Shown: positions 41,875 through 49,558 of the stretch, piece by piece
Position numbering within the stretch: the stretch's first letter is position 1
Layout of the letters: every line of letters begins with the position of its first letter
Assembly (NCBI GenBank): GCA_004560375.1
Contig: SFVC01000009.1
Span: forward strand, 1 to 64,000
Length of the DNA stretch: 64,000 nucleotides
Source: a bacterium
GTDB lineage: Bacteria > Bacillota > Clostridia > Oscillospirales > Oscillospiraceae
Direction of reading: 5' to 3'
Translations under genes and position numbers: made by a program
Notes under the pieces: model-generated
Seen by the model: only the letters and a program-made list of their open reading frames with translations
What the model was told of the DNA's origin: nothing
The model's database searches: none

Positions 41875-43305
41875 TCAATACTTCTCGCCCAGCAGCGCGG
41901 CCCGCACATCCCACAGCTTCTGGGACAGATCCACATAGTAGTTGTGGGGGTACTCGAACCGCTTTACCTCGTCCCACAGGCTGTCCACCTCCCGCTGGCA
42001 GTAGGCCCGGGACTGCTGGATGGTGGGGGTCTGGTACACCAGCTTGCCCCCCTGGAAGATGGGCACCAGCAGGGGCCGCACGGTGAAGTCGGTAACGGTT
42101 TTCCGCTTCCAGGTTGCCTCCGGGTCGAACAGCTCCAGGGGCTGGGTGAAGTCGGGCTGCTCGTCGTGGACGCAGATATAGTCCGCCATGGCCTTGCCGG
42201 TGGCGTTCTCAAACAGGCGGTACACCTTCTTGAAGTGGGGCAGGGTCACCTTGGCGGCGTTCTCGCTGATCTTGATCTTGGGGGTGATGGAGCCGTCCGC
42301 CTCCTCGATGGCGGCCAGCTTGTACACCCCGCCGAACACCGGCTCGCTTTTTGACGTGATGAGCCGCTCGCCCACGCCGAAGGCGTCGATGCGGGCCCCC
42401 TGGGTGATGAGATCCCGGATGATGTACTCGTCCAGCGAGTTGGAGGCCACGATCTTGATGCCGGGCAGGCCGGCGTCGTCCAGCATCTTCCGGGCCTTCT
42501 TGGACAGGTAGGTCAGGTCGCCGGAGTCGATGCGGATGCCTCCGCTGGTGATGCCCAGCTCCTGGAACACCTTGATGGCGTTGGGCACGCCGGAGTGGAG
42601 GACGCTGTAGGTGTCCACCAGCAGGGTGGCGGCGTTGGGGTAGACCTGGCAGTAGGTCTTGAAGGCGGTGTACTCGTCGGGGAACATCTGCACCCAGGAG
42701 TGGGCCATGGTGCCGGTGGCGGGGGTGCCGAACATCTCGTCCGCCATGGCGCAGGCGGTGCCCCCGGCCCCGGCGATGTAGCTGGCCCGGGCCCCCAAAA
42801 TCGCGCCGTCGGAGCCCTGGGCCCGGCGGGAGCCGAACTCGGACACGGGGCGGCCCTCCGCCGCCCGGACGATGCGGTTGGACTTGGTGGCGATGAGGGA
42901 CTGGTGGTTGAGGGCCAGCAGGAGGTAGGTCTCCACGAACTGGGCCTGGATGGCCGGGGCCCGGACGGTGAGGATGGGCTCCCGGGGGAAGATGGGGGTG
43001 CCCTCGGGGACGGCCCAGATGTCGCCGGTGAAGCGGAAGCCCTTCAGGTACTCCAGAAACTCCGGGGCGAAGATGCCCTTGCCGCAAAGGTATTCGATAT
43101 CCTCCTGGTCGAAGCGCAGGTTCTGGATGTAGTCGATGACCTGGCCCAGCCCGGCGGCGATGGCGAAGCCGCCCCCGTCGGGGACGCTGCGGAAGAACAC
43201 GTCGAAGTAGCAGATCCGATCCTTCAGGCCGGTCTGGAAGTAGCCGTTGCCCATGGTGAGCTCGTAGAAGTCGGTCAGCATGGTGTAGTTGACGTCGTGT
43301 TTCAT
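41875..43305 (-). CDS. pncB: Nicotinate phosphoribosyltransferase
   Basis: A 476-residue enzyme making nicotinate mononucleotide from nicotinate and PRPP, the entry of the Preiss-Handler NAD salvage route. Family blocks are MLTDFYELTMGNGYF (residue 9), SEFGSRRAQG near 155, GGIRIDSGDL near 258 and ASNSLDEYII near 288. An AGGAGGG ribosome-binding site precedes ATG 43305. Together with cinA (NMN deamidase) it indicates active pyridine nucleotide recycling. The promoter has a palindrome in its spacer. Confidence 0.95.
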   Translation of the reverse strand: MKHDVNYTMLTDFYELTMGNGYFQTGLKDRICYFDVFFRSVPDGGGFAIAAGLGQVIDYIQNLRFDQEDIEYLCGKGIFAPEFLEYLKGFRFTGDIWAVPEGTPIFPREPILTVRAPAIQAQFVETYLLLALNHQSLIATKSNRIVRAAEGRPVSEFGSRRAQGSDGAILGARASYIAGAGGTACAMADEMFGTPATGTMAHSWVQMFPDEYTAFKTYCQVYPNAATLLVDTYSVLHSGVPNAIKVFQELGITSGGIRIDSGDLTYLSKKARKMLDDAGLPGIKIVASNSLDEYIIRDLITQGARIDAFGVGERLITSKSEPVFGGVYKLAAIEEADGSITPKIKISENAAKVTLPHFKKVYRLFENATGKAMADYICVHDEQPDFTQPLELFDPEATWKRKTVTDFTVRPLLVPIFQGGKLVYQTPTIQQSRAYCQREVDSLWDEVKRFEYPHNYYVDLSQKLWDVRAALLGEKY

Positions 43306-43339
43306 GGCGGAGAATCCCTCCTGTTGTGTTGTGCCCCCT

Positions 43340-43368
43340 ATTATAAGCTGTCATGACAGTAAAAGCAA
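43340..43368 (-). promoter_or_regulatory. pncB promoter with palindromic operator candidate
   Basis: On the minus strand TTGCTT (43368-43363) and TATAAT (43345-43340) are 17 nt apart. The perfect 12-bp palindrome CTGTCATGACAG occupies 43348-43359, exactly inside the spacer, a good place for a repressor. Confidence 0.65.
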
Positions 43369-43378
43369 GCATAAATCG

Positions 43379-43406
43379 AAGCCCCCTCCCGTCTGGAAGG
43401 GGGCTT
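43379..43406 (-). terminator. Rubrerythrin terminator
   Basis: AAGCCCCCT (43379-43387) pairs with AGGGGGCTT (43398-43406), with two more pairs inside. It is 4 nt after the rubrerythrin stop; the T-tail is weak. Confidence 0.6.
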
Positions 43407-43410
43407 TGGT

Positions 43411-44046
43411 TCATTTCCCGGACGTATACGGCGCCATGTCCAGGCGGATGAAGAAGTCCTGCCCGTGGCGGCAGACGGGGCAGGTCTGGGGGGCCAGGGA
43501 GGAGGTGACGATCTCCCCGCAGTTTAAGCACATCCAGACGGTCTGGTCGTTGTCCGCGCCGAACAGCTTGCCCTGCTCCAGCAGGTCGGCGAACAGGCCG
43601 AAGCGGTCGCCGTGGGTCTTTTCGATTTTGGCGATGAGCTCGAACTGGCCGCCGATGAGGTCGAAGCCCTCCCGGTGGGCGATCTCCGCGAAGGCGGCGT
43701 AGTCGTGCTCAAACTCCTGGTACTCGTTATGCTGGGCGGCCTTGAGCAGATCCACCGTCTTGTCCGACAGGTCGATGGGGTAGTTGCCGTCGATGGCGAT
43801 GTTTTTCCCCGCCGAGGGCAGCAGCAGATCGTAGAACACCTTGGCGTGGGCCCGCTCCTGGTCGGCGGTGAACTCGAACACCCGGGCCACCACCTCCAGC
43901 TTCTCCTTCCGGGCAGCGGAGGCGGCGATGGTGTAGCGGTTGCGGGCCTGGCTCTCCCCGGCGAAGGAGCGCATCAGGTTTTCCCGGGTCTTGCTCTGCA
44001 TGAAGTCCACGTTTCCCTTGTGGTAGTTTTGATAGGCGTTTGGCAT
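43411..44046 (-). CDS. Rubrerythrin
   Basis: A 211-residue non-heme iron protein that reduces hydrogen peroxide in anaerobes. A four-helix ferritin-like domain (about 15-150) carries the di-iron ligands in GESQARNRY, ADQERAHAK and the later EYQEFEHDY and EIAHRE. A C-terminal rubredoxin-like domain has CLNCGEI and CPVCRHG. GGAGGG precedes ATG 44046. The extra N-terminal 15 residues (NAYQNYHKGNVDF) are typical of some clostridial forms. Monocistronic. Confidence 0.92.
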   Translation of the reverse strand: MPNAYQNYHKGNVDFMQSKTRENLMRSFAGESQARNRYTIAASAARKEKLEVVARVFEFTADQERAHAKVFYDLLLPSAGKNIAIDGNYPIDLSDKTVDLLKAAQHNEYQEFEHDYAAFAEIAHREGFDLIGGQFELIAKIEKTHGDRFGLFADLLEQGKLFGADNDQTVWMCLNCGEIVTSSLAPQTCPVCRHGQDFFIRLDMAPYTSGK

Positions 44047-44189
44047 GGTGATCCCTCCAATGTATTGGTGGGATCAGTATGCCCGGATTTGGAAATAACT
44101 TGCGCGGAATTTGCGCTGTCACCCGCCCTCTCCCGGGGGAATACACTGGACTGATCGAAAACAGGGCCGGAGGGCCGAGGAGGTTTCTT

Positions 44190-45053
44190 ATGCTGCGGGC
44201 AAAAAATATCTGGGTGGTGGGGGGCGACCCCCGGCAGGCGGCGCTGGCCGCGCTGCTGGCCGACGAGGGCCACAGCGTACATACCTACGCGCTGGAGCAG
44301 GGCGCGGGGATGAAGTGCGAGCCGTCCATGAAGGAGGCGGATCGGGCGGACTGCGTGATCCTGCCCCTGCCGGCGGCGGGGGCGGACGGGAAGCTGAACG
44401 CGCCGCTGTCGGCGCGGCAGCACGAGCTGGAGGAGGTGCTGGACTTACTGCGCCCCGGCCAGCTGGTGTGCGCCGGGATGGCGGGGGATGGCCTGAAGCG
44501 GATGGCGGAGGAACGGGGGCTGCTGCTCCGGGACTACTTCGCCCGGGAGGAGCTGGCGGTGTTGAACGCCATCCCTACGGCGGAGGGCGCCATCCAGATC
44601 GCCATGGAGGAGCTGCCCATCACCCTCCACGACGCCCGGGTGCTGGTGGTGGGCTTCGGGCGGCTGGGCCGGGCGCTGGCCCCCCGGCTGCGGGCGTTGG
44701 GGGCCCGGGTGTGGGTGTCCGCCCGGCGGTACGAGCAGCGGGCCGCCGCGGAGTGCATGGGCCTGGGCAGCGAGGGGGTGGATCACCTGCCCGACTGGCT
44801 GTGCAGTTACGATCTGGTGTTCAACACCGTGCCCGCCCCGGTGCTGGGGGTGGAGGAGCTGGCCGCCCTCAAGGAGGGGGCGCTGGTCATCGACCTGGCC
44901 TCCCGCCCCGGCGGGGTGGACATGGCCGCCGCCGCCACCCTGGGGGTGCGGGTGGTGTGGGCCCTGTCCCTGCCGGGGAAGGTGGCCCCCGTCACCTCGG
45001 GGCGGTACATCAAAGACACCGTATATCATATCATGGAGGAATTAGATCTGTGA
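44190..45053 (+). CDS. dpaA: Dipicolinate synthase subunit A
   Basis: A 287-residue subunit (SpoVFA) that, with DpaB, oxidises dihydrodipicolinate to dipicolinic acid in the mother cell for spore-core dehydration. A Rossmann NAD(P)-binding motif, VLVVGFGRLGRALAPRLRALG, is near residue 150. GAGGAGG lies 6 nt before ATG 44190. The upstream AATACACT could be a degenerate SigK -10, but this is weak. dpaB overlaps its stop by 4 nt. Confidence 0.95.
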   Translation: MLRAKNIWVVGGDPRQAALAALLADEGHSVHTYALEQGAGMKCEPSMKEADRADCVILPLPAAGADGKLNAPLSARQHELEEVLDLLRPGQLVCAGMAGDGLKRMAEERGLLLRDYFAREELAVLNAIPTAEGAIQIAMEELPITLHDARVLVVGFGRLGRALAPRLRALGARVWVSARRYEQRAAAECMGLGSEGVDHLPDWLCSYDLVFNTVPAPVLGVEELAALKEGALVIDLASRPGGVDMAAAATLGVRVVWALSLPGKVAPVTSGRYIKDTVYHIMEELDL

Positions 45054-45631
45054 ACAGAAAAGACTTAAGGGTGGGCTTCGCTTTCTGCGGATCCTTCTGC
45101 ACCATGTCCAAGGCGCTGGACGCCCTGGAACAGACCGCCGCCCGCTTCGGGCCGGTGACCCCCATCGTGTCGGAGGCGGTGGCGTCCACCGACACCCGCT
45201 TCGGCGCGGCCCACGATTTCATGCGGGAGATGGAGCGCATCTGCGGCAGGCGGGTGATCGACACCGTGGTGGGAGCGGAGCCCATCGGCCCCAAGGGCCT
45301 GCTGGACGCGCTGGTGATCTGCCCCTGCACGGGCAACACCCTGGCCAAGCTGGCCCACGGCATCACCGACACCTCCGTCACCATGGCCGCCAAGGCCCAT
45401 CTGCGAAACGGCAGGCCGCTGGTGATCGCCGTGTCCACCAACGACGGACTGGGGGCCTCCGCCCCCAACCTGGGGATGCTGCTGGGGCGAAAAAATGTGT
45501 ACTTTGTCCCCTTCGGCCAGGACGACTGTGCGGGCAAGCCCGCCTCTCTGGTGGCGGACTTCTCTCTGGTGGGGGACACGGTGGAGGCCGCCCTCCGGGG
45601 GGAGCAGATTCAGCCGCTGCTGCGACGATAG
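45050..45631 (+). CDS. dpaB: Dipicolinate synthase subunit B
   Basis: A 193-residue flavoprotein-fold subunit (SpoVFB). It begins VGFAFCGSFCTMSKAL and shows PCTGNTLAKLAHGITDTSVTMAAKAHLRN near residue 85, characteristic of the flavoprotein-like family. The start is GTG 45050, overlapping the dpaA stop as GTGA, with GGAGG upstream. Many Oscillospirales use this DpaAB route, while some clostridia use EtfA instead. Confidence 0.94.
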   Translation: MNRKDLRVGFAFCGSFCTMSKALDALEQTAARFGPVTPIVSEAVASTDTRFGAAHDFMREMERICGRRVIDTVVGAEPIGPKGLLDALVICPCTGNTLAKLAHGITDTSVTMAAKAHLRNGRPLVIAVSTNDGLGASAPNLGMLLGRKNVYFVPFGQDDCAGKPASLVADFSLVGDTVEAALRGEQIQPLLRR

Positions 45632-45646
45632 GCCGGGATTTTCCCC

Positions 45647-45675
45647 TTGCAATCCGCCGGAGGAAGGGCTATAAT
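45647..45675 (+). promoter_or_regulatory. sigma-A promoter of corA
   Basis: TTGCAA at 45647-45652 and TATAAT at 45670-45675 have a 17-nt spacer. An inverted TCCACA..TGTGGA lies at 45682-45695, over the expected start site. Confidence 0.75.
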
Positions 45676-45681
45676 AAGATA

Positions 45682-45920
45682 TCCACAGTTGTGGAAGTTC
45701 AATGGATAAAGGAAGTGAGCTGCGTCGTGTCAGGCGATCCGTTTGGTCGAAGTTGGAAAGAAGAAACACGGCGCACCCGCTGAGTCAGGATCTACTGTCT
45801 CCCCGTGCGCCCGCTGCCCATTGGCTCAATGCCCATGGGAAAGTTTACAAAGCGGAGCGGCGGGGGATTTTTCTGCCCATTTGGGCGGCCCCGCCTGTCC
45901 GGGAAAGGCGTGAGGAAGCT
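45682..45920 (+). promoter_or_regulatory. Long structured corA leader
   Basis: About 240 nt separate the predicted transcription start from corA. There is no convincing gene in it. GGCGCAC near 45770 can pair with GTGCGCC near 45827, GCCCAT with the later GGGC (GCCCATTTGGGC near 45879), and GGCGGGG near 45861 with CCCCGCC near 45891. I do not recognise a known Mg-responsive riboswitch. Confidence 0.45.
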
Positions 45921-46847
45921 ATGATGACCATTCACAAGACGGTGGAGGGCAAGATGACCGCCCTGAACTCCGTCACCGACGGCTGCTGGGTGAACCTGAT
46001 CAACCCCAGCGAGGACGAGCTGAAAACCGTGGCCGCCACCCTGGCGGTGGAGCCCTCCTTCCTGCGGGCGGCCCTGGATGAGGAGGAGACCTCCCGAATT
46101 GACAGCGAGGACGGCTGCACCCTCATCATCGTGGACACCCCCGCCATGGAGCAGGACGAGACGGGGGTCGTCTATTCCACCCTGCCCATGGGCATTATCG
46201 TCACGGGGAAGCACATCATCACCGTCTGCCTGAAGGAGACGTCGGTGGTGCGGGATCTCCAGAACGGGGTGGTGCGGGACGTGCGTACCGAGCAGCGAAC
46301 CCGGTTCATCCTGAATATCCTGCTGCTGGTGGCCAAGCGGTACTTAAACTACCTGAAGCAGATTGACAAGACCTACAACCACATGGAGCGGCAGCTCTAC
46401 AAGTCCCAGCGGAACAAGGAGCTGATCCAGCTGCTGGATCTGGAGAAGTCGCTGGTGTACTTCAACACGTCGCTGAAGGCCAACGAGGTGACACTGGAGA
46501 AGATCCTCCGGGGGCGGATCGTCACCCTGTACGAGGAGGATCACGACCTGCTGGAGGACGTGCTCATCGAGGTGCGGCAGGCCATCGAGATGGCCCAGAT
46601 CTACTCCGACATCATCTCTGGCATGATGGACGCCTTTGCCTCCGTCATCTCCAACAACCTGAACGTGATCATGAAGCTGCTGGCCTCCGTCACCATCCTC
46701 ATGACGGTGCCCAACATCGTGTTCAGTTTCTACGGCATGAACGTGGGCCGGCTGCCCTTCGCCGGGAGCTTCTGGCCCCCGCTGCTCATCTCCGTCGCCA
46801 TCATCGTGGTGGCGGGGATCATTCTGAAGAAGAAGGATCTGCTGTAA
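45921..46847 (+). CDS. CorA-family divalent cation transporter
   Basis: A 308-residue magnesium or cobalt channel. A long cytoplasmic alpha/beta domain (1-245) is followed by two transmembrane helices (about 250-270 and 283-302), with the selectivity motif YGMNVG near 272 between them. The first periplasmic residues RLPFAG are typical. GAGGAA precedes ATG 45921. A strong terminator follows. It works as a pentamer with gating by bound Mg2+. Confidence 0.94.
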   Translation: MMTIHKTVEGKMTALNSVTDGCWVNLINPSEDELKTVAATLAVEPSFLRAALDEEETSRIDSEDGCTLIIVDTPAMEQDETGVVYSTLPMGIIVTGKHIITVCLKETSVVRDLQNGVVRDVRTEQRTRFILNILLLVAKRYLNYLKQIDKTYNHMERQLYKSQRNKELIQLLDLEKSLVYFNTSLKANEVTLEKILRGRIVTLYEEDHDLLEDVLIEVRQAIEMAQIYSDIISGMMDAFASVISNNLNVIMKLLASVTILMTVPNIVFSFYGMNVGRLPFAGSFWPPLLISVAIIVVAGIILKKKDLL

Positions 46848-46849
46848 TC

Positions 46850-46884
46850 AAGACCGGGCGCGGAATCGTTCCGCGCCCGGTCTT
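46850..46884 (+). terminator. corA terminator
   Basis: A perfect 16-bp stem (46850-46865 with 46869-46884) with a 3-nt loop starts 3 nt after the corA stop. The tail is CTGTGCC, so T-content is low. Confidence 0.75.
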
Positions 46885-46927
46885 CTGTGCCTTGGGGGCC
46901 GTTTCCGGCAGGTCGCGTTCCAGCCTC

Positions 46928-46956
46928 TTGCCAAGCGGCGGCGGGTCGTGTATGCT
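46928..46956 (+). promoter_or_regulatory. Promoter of LytTR-DUF3021 pair
   Basis: TTGCCA at 46928-46933 and TATGCT at 46951-46956 have a 17-nt spacer; the gene starts 28 nt later. Confidence 0.65.
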
Positions 46957-46983
46957 GAAGGTGCGATCGCAAAGGAGGAGTCT

Positions 46984-47421
46984 ATGAAGGTTACAGTAGA
47001 GGAACGGCCCGGCCTGGAGGAGCCCGAGGTGATCGTCCGCTGCGGGCGGATGGACGAGCGGGTGTCCCGGCTGGTGGAGCTGCTGCGGCTGTCCTCCGCC
47101 CGGCTCACCGGGGAACGGGACGGCCAGACCTGCATTTTGGAGGAGGACGATGTGCTCTACATCGACACGGTGGATCGGGGTACGTTCCTGTACACCGCCG
47201 ACGGCGTGTACGAGAGCCGCCTGCGGCTGTACGAGCTGGAGGAGCAGCTGGCCCCCCGGGACTTCGTGCGGGTGAGCAAGTCGGCCATTGTAAATTTTGA
47301 CCAGGTGAAGTCCCTGCGGCCCGACCTGGGCGGGCGGCTGCGGCTCACCCTGTCCAACGGCGAGGTGGTGGTGGCCAACCGCCAGTATGTCCCCGCCATC
47401 AAGAAAAAACTGGGCCTGTGA
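46984..47421 (+). CDS. LytTR-domain transcription regulator
   Basis: A 145-residue regulator without a receiver domain. The C-terminal LytTR DNA-binding region spans about 45-145, with EEDDVLYIDTVDRGTFLYT, then FVRVSKSAIVNFDQV and the NGEVVVANRQYVPAIKKKLGL ending. An N-terminal segment of about 45 residues has no known fold. AAAGGAGG precedes ATG 46984. It is followed by a DUF3021 membrane protein, a recurrent partner that holds such regulators at the membrane. Confidence 0.9.
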   Translation: MKVTVEERPGLEEPEVIVRCGRMDERVSRLVELLRLSSARLTGERDGQTCILEEDDVLYIDTVDRGTFLYTADGVYESRLRLYELEEQLAPRDFVRVSKSAIVNFDQVKSLRPDLGGRLRLTLSNGEVVVANRQYVPAIKKKLGL

Positions 47422-47435
47422 AAGGAGTGGACGAG

Positions 47436-47876
47436 ATGAAAAAATTTTTTGACGTGGTGGTAGCCGTCAAGGAGCGGGCGGCCCTGAACTACACCGCCGC
47501 CATGTGCTTCTATATCTTTTTCCTGTGGGTATTCAAGCAGGAGACCGCCCCCCTGCCCATGCTGTTCTCCCTGCTGGTGGTGGGCGTGGCGGCGGGGGTG
47601 ATGCAGGTGGTGGCCTTCTCCGACCTGCTGATCAAGAAGCTGGCCTACAGCTGGCGGATGGTGCTGTTTTTCGTGGTATTCGGGGCCATCCTCACCGCCT
47701 TCGCGGTGGGCTTCCACTGGTTCCCCACGGATCAGGCCGGGGCGTGGGTGATCTTCGGCGTGATCTTCGTGCTGATCTTTGCAGCTATCGCCGCGGGCAT
47801 TGAGATCTACTACCGGGCCAGCGGCCGGAAGTGGGACGACCGGCTGGACTGGTACCGGCGGCACAAGAGCGAGTAA
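47436..47876 (+). CDS. DUF3021 membrane protein
   Basis: A 146-residue four-helix membrane protein (segments about 18-32, 40-60, 76-95 and 100-125) with the DUF3021 feature YYRASGRKWDDRLDWYRRHK at its end. It starts at ATG 47436 with AAAGGAG upstream, 14 nt after the LytTR gene. In studied LytTR regulatory systems a small membrane protein inhibits the regulator; that role is inferred here from the pairing. Confidence 0.85.
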   Translation: MKKFFDVVVAVKERAALNYTAAMCFYIFFLWVFKQETAPLPMLFSLLVVGVAAGVMQVVAFSDLLIKKLAYSWRMVLFFVVFGAILTAFAVGFHWFPTDQAGAWVIFGVIFVLIFAAIAAGIEIYYRASGRKWDDRLDWYRRHKSE

Positions 47877-47943
47877 ACGCGGGCACGGAACGGCACAGAG
47901 GCGGCAATCTGTCAAGGCGGCGGAAGTTTTTTCAAAAAGGCCA

Positions 47944-47972
47944 TTGTAATTTTCCGCCGGATCGTGTAAACT
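47944..47972 (+). promoter_or_regulatory. Promoter of the small membrane protein pair
   Basis: TTGTAA at 47944-47949 and TAAACT at 47967-47972 have a 17-nt spacer, 30 nt before ATG 48002. Confidence 0.6.
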
Positions 47973-48001
47973 AAGCAGTACCAAACAAGGAGGGACTGCC
48001 T

Positions 48002-48115
48002 ATGAAACTTGCCAGCTTTATTTTGAGGACTGCCGCCATCTCCCTGGCGGCGTCGGCGGTGGCGTGCGCCGCGGTGGCTCACCTGTGTACGTCTCTCCGT
48101 AAAAACGACGATTGA
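48002..48115 (+). CDS. 37-residue membrane peptide
   Basis: A very short gene with a strong AAGGAGGG ribosome-binding site. The product is a basic start (MKLASFILR) and one hydrophobic helix rich in Ala, ending in a short polar tail (CTSLRKNDD). It is clearly related to the first half of the next gene: both read MK(L/I)A.F(I/V)L(R/K)..A(I/V) followed by an Ala-rich helix with a Cys-Ala-Val-Val-Ala type run. No known function; the ribosome-binding site, promoter and paralogy support it as real. Confidence 0.65.
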   Translation: MKLASFILRTAAISLAASAVACAAVAHLCTSLRKNDD

Positions 48116-48129
48116 CAGGAGGAATTGTG

Positions 48130-48321
48130 ATGAAGATCGCCCGCTTTGTGCTGAAGATTGTGGCCGTGGCCATGGTAGTGGCCGCCGCCGCGTGCGCCGT
48201 GGTGGCGTACTGGGACAAGATCGTGGACGCGTTCTACGCCGTGGCCGACAAGATCGAGGAGAAAAAGGCGGAGTGCCGCTTTTCCTCCGAGTATGACGAT
48301 TACGAGGACTGCGAGTTGTAA
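48130..48321 (+). CDS. 63-residue membrane protein, paralogue of the preceding peptide
   Basis: The N-terminus MKIARFVLKIVAVAMVV opens a single transmembrane helix ending near residue 27 (CAVVAYWDKI). A cytoplasmic or external tail follows, with KIEEKKAECRFSSEY and an acidic DDYEDCEL end. AGGAGGAATT precedes ATG 48130, 14 nt after the shorter paralogue. This looks like a tandem duplication in which one copy kept only the membrane helix. Function unknown. Confidence 0.75.
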   Translation: MKIARFVLKIVAVAMVVAAAACAVVAYWDKIVDAFYAVADKIEEKKAECRFSSEYDDYEDCEL

Positions 48322-48328
48322 TACTGTT

Positions 48329-48480
48329 TCTTGATAAAAAGGTTAAAACCTTTTTATCGCGGCGCTTCGCGCCGCCGCGCCTGCGGCGCGCCAAGAAAAG
48401 TATTGACAACATTCTTGACGGCTTCGCCGTCGGGCCGCGTTCCGCGGCCCCATAAAACGGTTTCACCGTTTTATGAAGAA
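48329..48480. repeat. Run of consecutive palindromes
   Basis: Between the small-protein genes and tsaD are at least five adjacent inverted repeats: ATAAAAAGGTT / AACCTTTTTAT, GCGGCGC / GCGCCGC, GACGGC / GCCGTC, GGGCCGCG / CGCGGCCC and ATAAAACGG / CCGTTTTAT. No gene is visible. TTCTTG...AAGAAAA echoes the dispersed repeats at 18992 and 39763. Confidence 0.6.
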
Positions 48481-48501
48481 TTAGTATAATACAACCCAAA
48501 A

Positions 48502-48528
48502 GGCCCCGCCTGTGAAACAGGCGGGGCC
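48502..48528 (-). terminator. tsaD operon terminator
   Basis: A perfect 12-bp stem (48502-48513 with 48517-48528) has a 3-nt loop and TTTTGGG on the minus strand. It lies 5 nt after the tsaD stop. Confidence 0.8.
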
Positions 48529-48533
48529 CTTTC

Positions 48534-49544
48534 TTATCCCTTGGAGATGTCCAGGCTGGCCTTGGCGTTCAGCTCCCAGCCCGCCGTATGGCCCGCCAGG
48601 TACTCATAGTAGCCCTGGCTGCCGATCATGGCGGCGTTGTCGCCGCACAGGGACAGGGGGGGCAGCCAAAGCTTGGCCCCGGCCAGGGCACAGGCCCGCT
48701 CCAGATCCGCCCGGATGCGGCTGTTGGCGGCCACGCCGCCGGCCACGGCGATTTTATGATAGCCCGTCAGGCGGTCGGCCTCCATCACCCGGGGAATCAG
48801 GGAGTCGGACACCGCCGCGGCGAAGGACGCCGCCAGATCGGGCAGGCGCAGCTCCTCCCCCTTCTGCCGGGCGTTGTGGATGGTGTTGAGCACCGCCGTT
48901 TTCAGCCCGGAGAAGGACATATCCAGCGGGTGGTCGGCCACGTGGGCCCGGGGGAAGGGGTAGGCGGCGTCGTCCCCGCCCTGGGCCAGCCTGTCCATGG
49001 GCCCGCCGCCGGGGTAGCCCAGCCCCAGCACCCGGGCGGTCTTGTCAAAGCACTCCCCCGCCGCGTCGTCCCGGGTGGAGCCCAGCACGGTGAAGTGGGT
49101 GTAGTCGGACACGTCCACAATGGCGGTGGTGCCGCCGGACACGCACAGGCACAGGAAGGGGGGCTCCAGGTCGGGGTGGGCCAGGTAGTTGGCGGCGATG
49201 TGCCCCCGGACGTGGTGGACGGGGATGAGCGGCACGCCTAAACCGAAGGCGGCGGACTTGGCGAAGGACACCCCCACCAGCAATGCCCCGATGAGCCCCG
49301 GGGCGTAGGTCACCGCCACCGCGTCGATGTCCCCCTTGGACAGCGCCGCCTGCCGCAGGGCCTCGTCGGCCAGGCCGGAGATGGCCTCCACGTGCTTGCG
49401 GGAGGCGATCTCGGGCACCACGCCGCCGTAGATGGCGTGCATATCCGCCGAAGAGGCGATAACCGAGGACAGGATGGCGCGCCCGTCCCGCACCACGGCG
49501 GCGGCGGTCTCGTCGCAGGAGGATTCAAAGGCTAAAATATTCAA
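48534..49544 (-). CDS. tsaD: tRNA threonylcarbamoyladenosine transferase TsaD
   Basis: A 336-residue ASKHA-fold enzyme that transfers threonylcarbamoyl to A37 of ANN-decoding tRNAs. It starts LNILAFESSCDETAAA, has the metal ligands in PVHHVRGHIAANY near residue 108, and CVSGGTTAIV and FSGLKTA blocks. TTG 49544 is chosen because it restores the family N-terminus and has GAGAGGTG 8 nt upstream. It is the last gene of the polA-to-tsaD operon, 14 nt after the DUF3795 gene. Confidence 0.95.
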   Translation of the reverse strand: MNILAFESSCDETAAAVVRDGRAILSSVIASSADMHAIYGGVVPEIASRKHVEAISGLADEALRQAALSKGDIDAVAVTYAPGLIGALLVGVSFAKSAAFGLGVPLIPVHHVRGHIAANYLAHPDLEPPFLCLCVSGGTTAIVDVSDYTHFTVLGSTRDDAAGECFDKTARVLGLGYPGGGPMDRLAQGGDDAAYPFPRAHVADHPLDMSFSGLKTAVLNTIHNARQKGEELRLPDLAASFAAAVSDSLIPRVMEADRLTGYHKIAVAGGVAANSRIRADLERACALAGAKLWLPPLSLCGDNAAMIGSQGYYEYLAGHTAGWELNAKASLDISKG

Positions 49545-49558
49545 AGTAAGCACACCTC

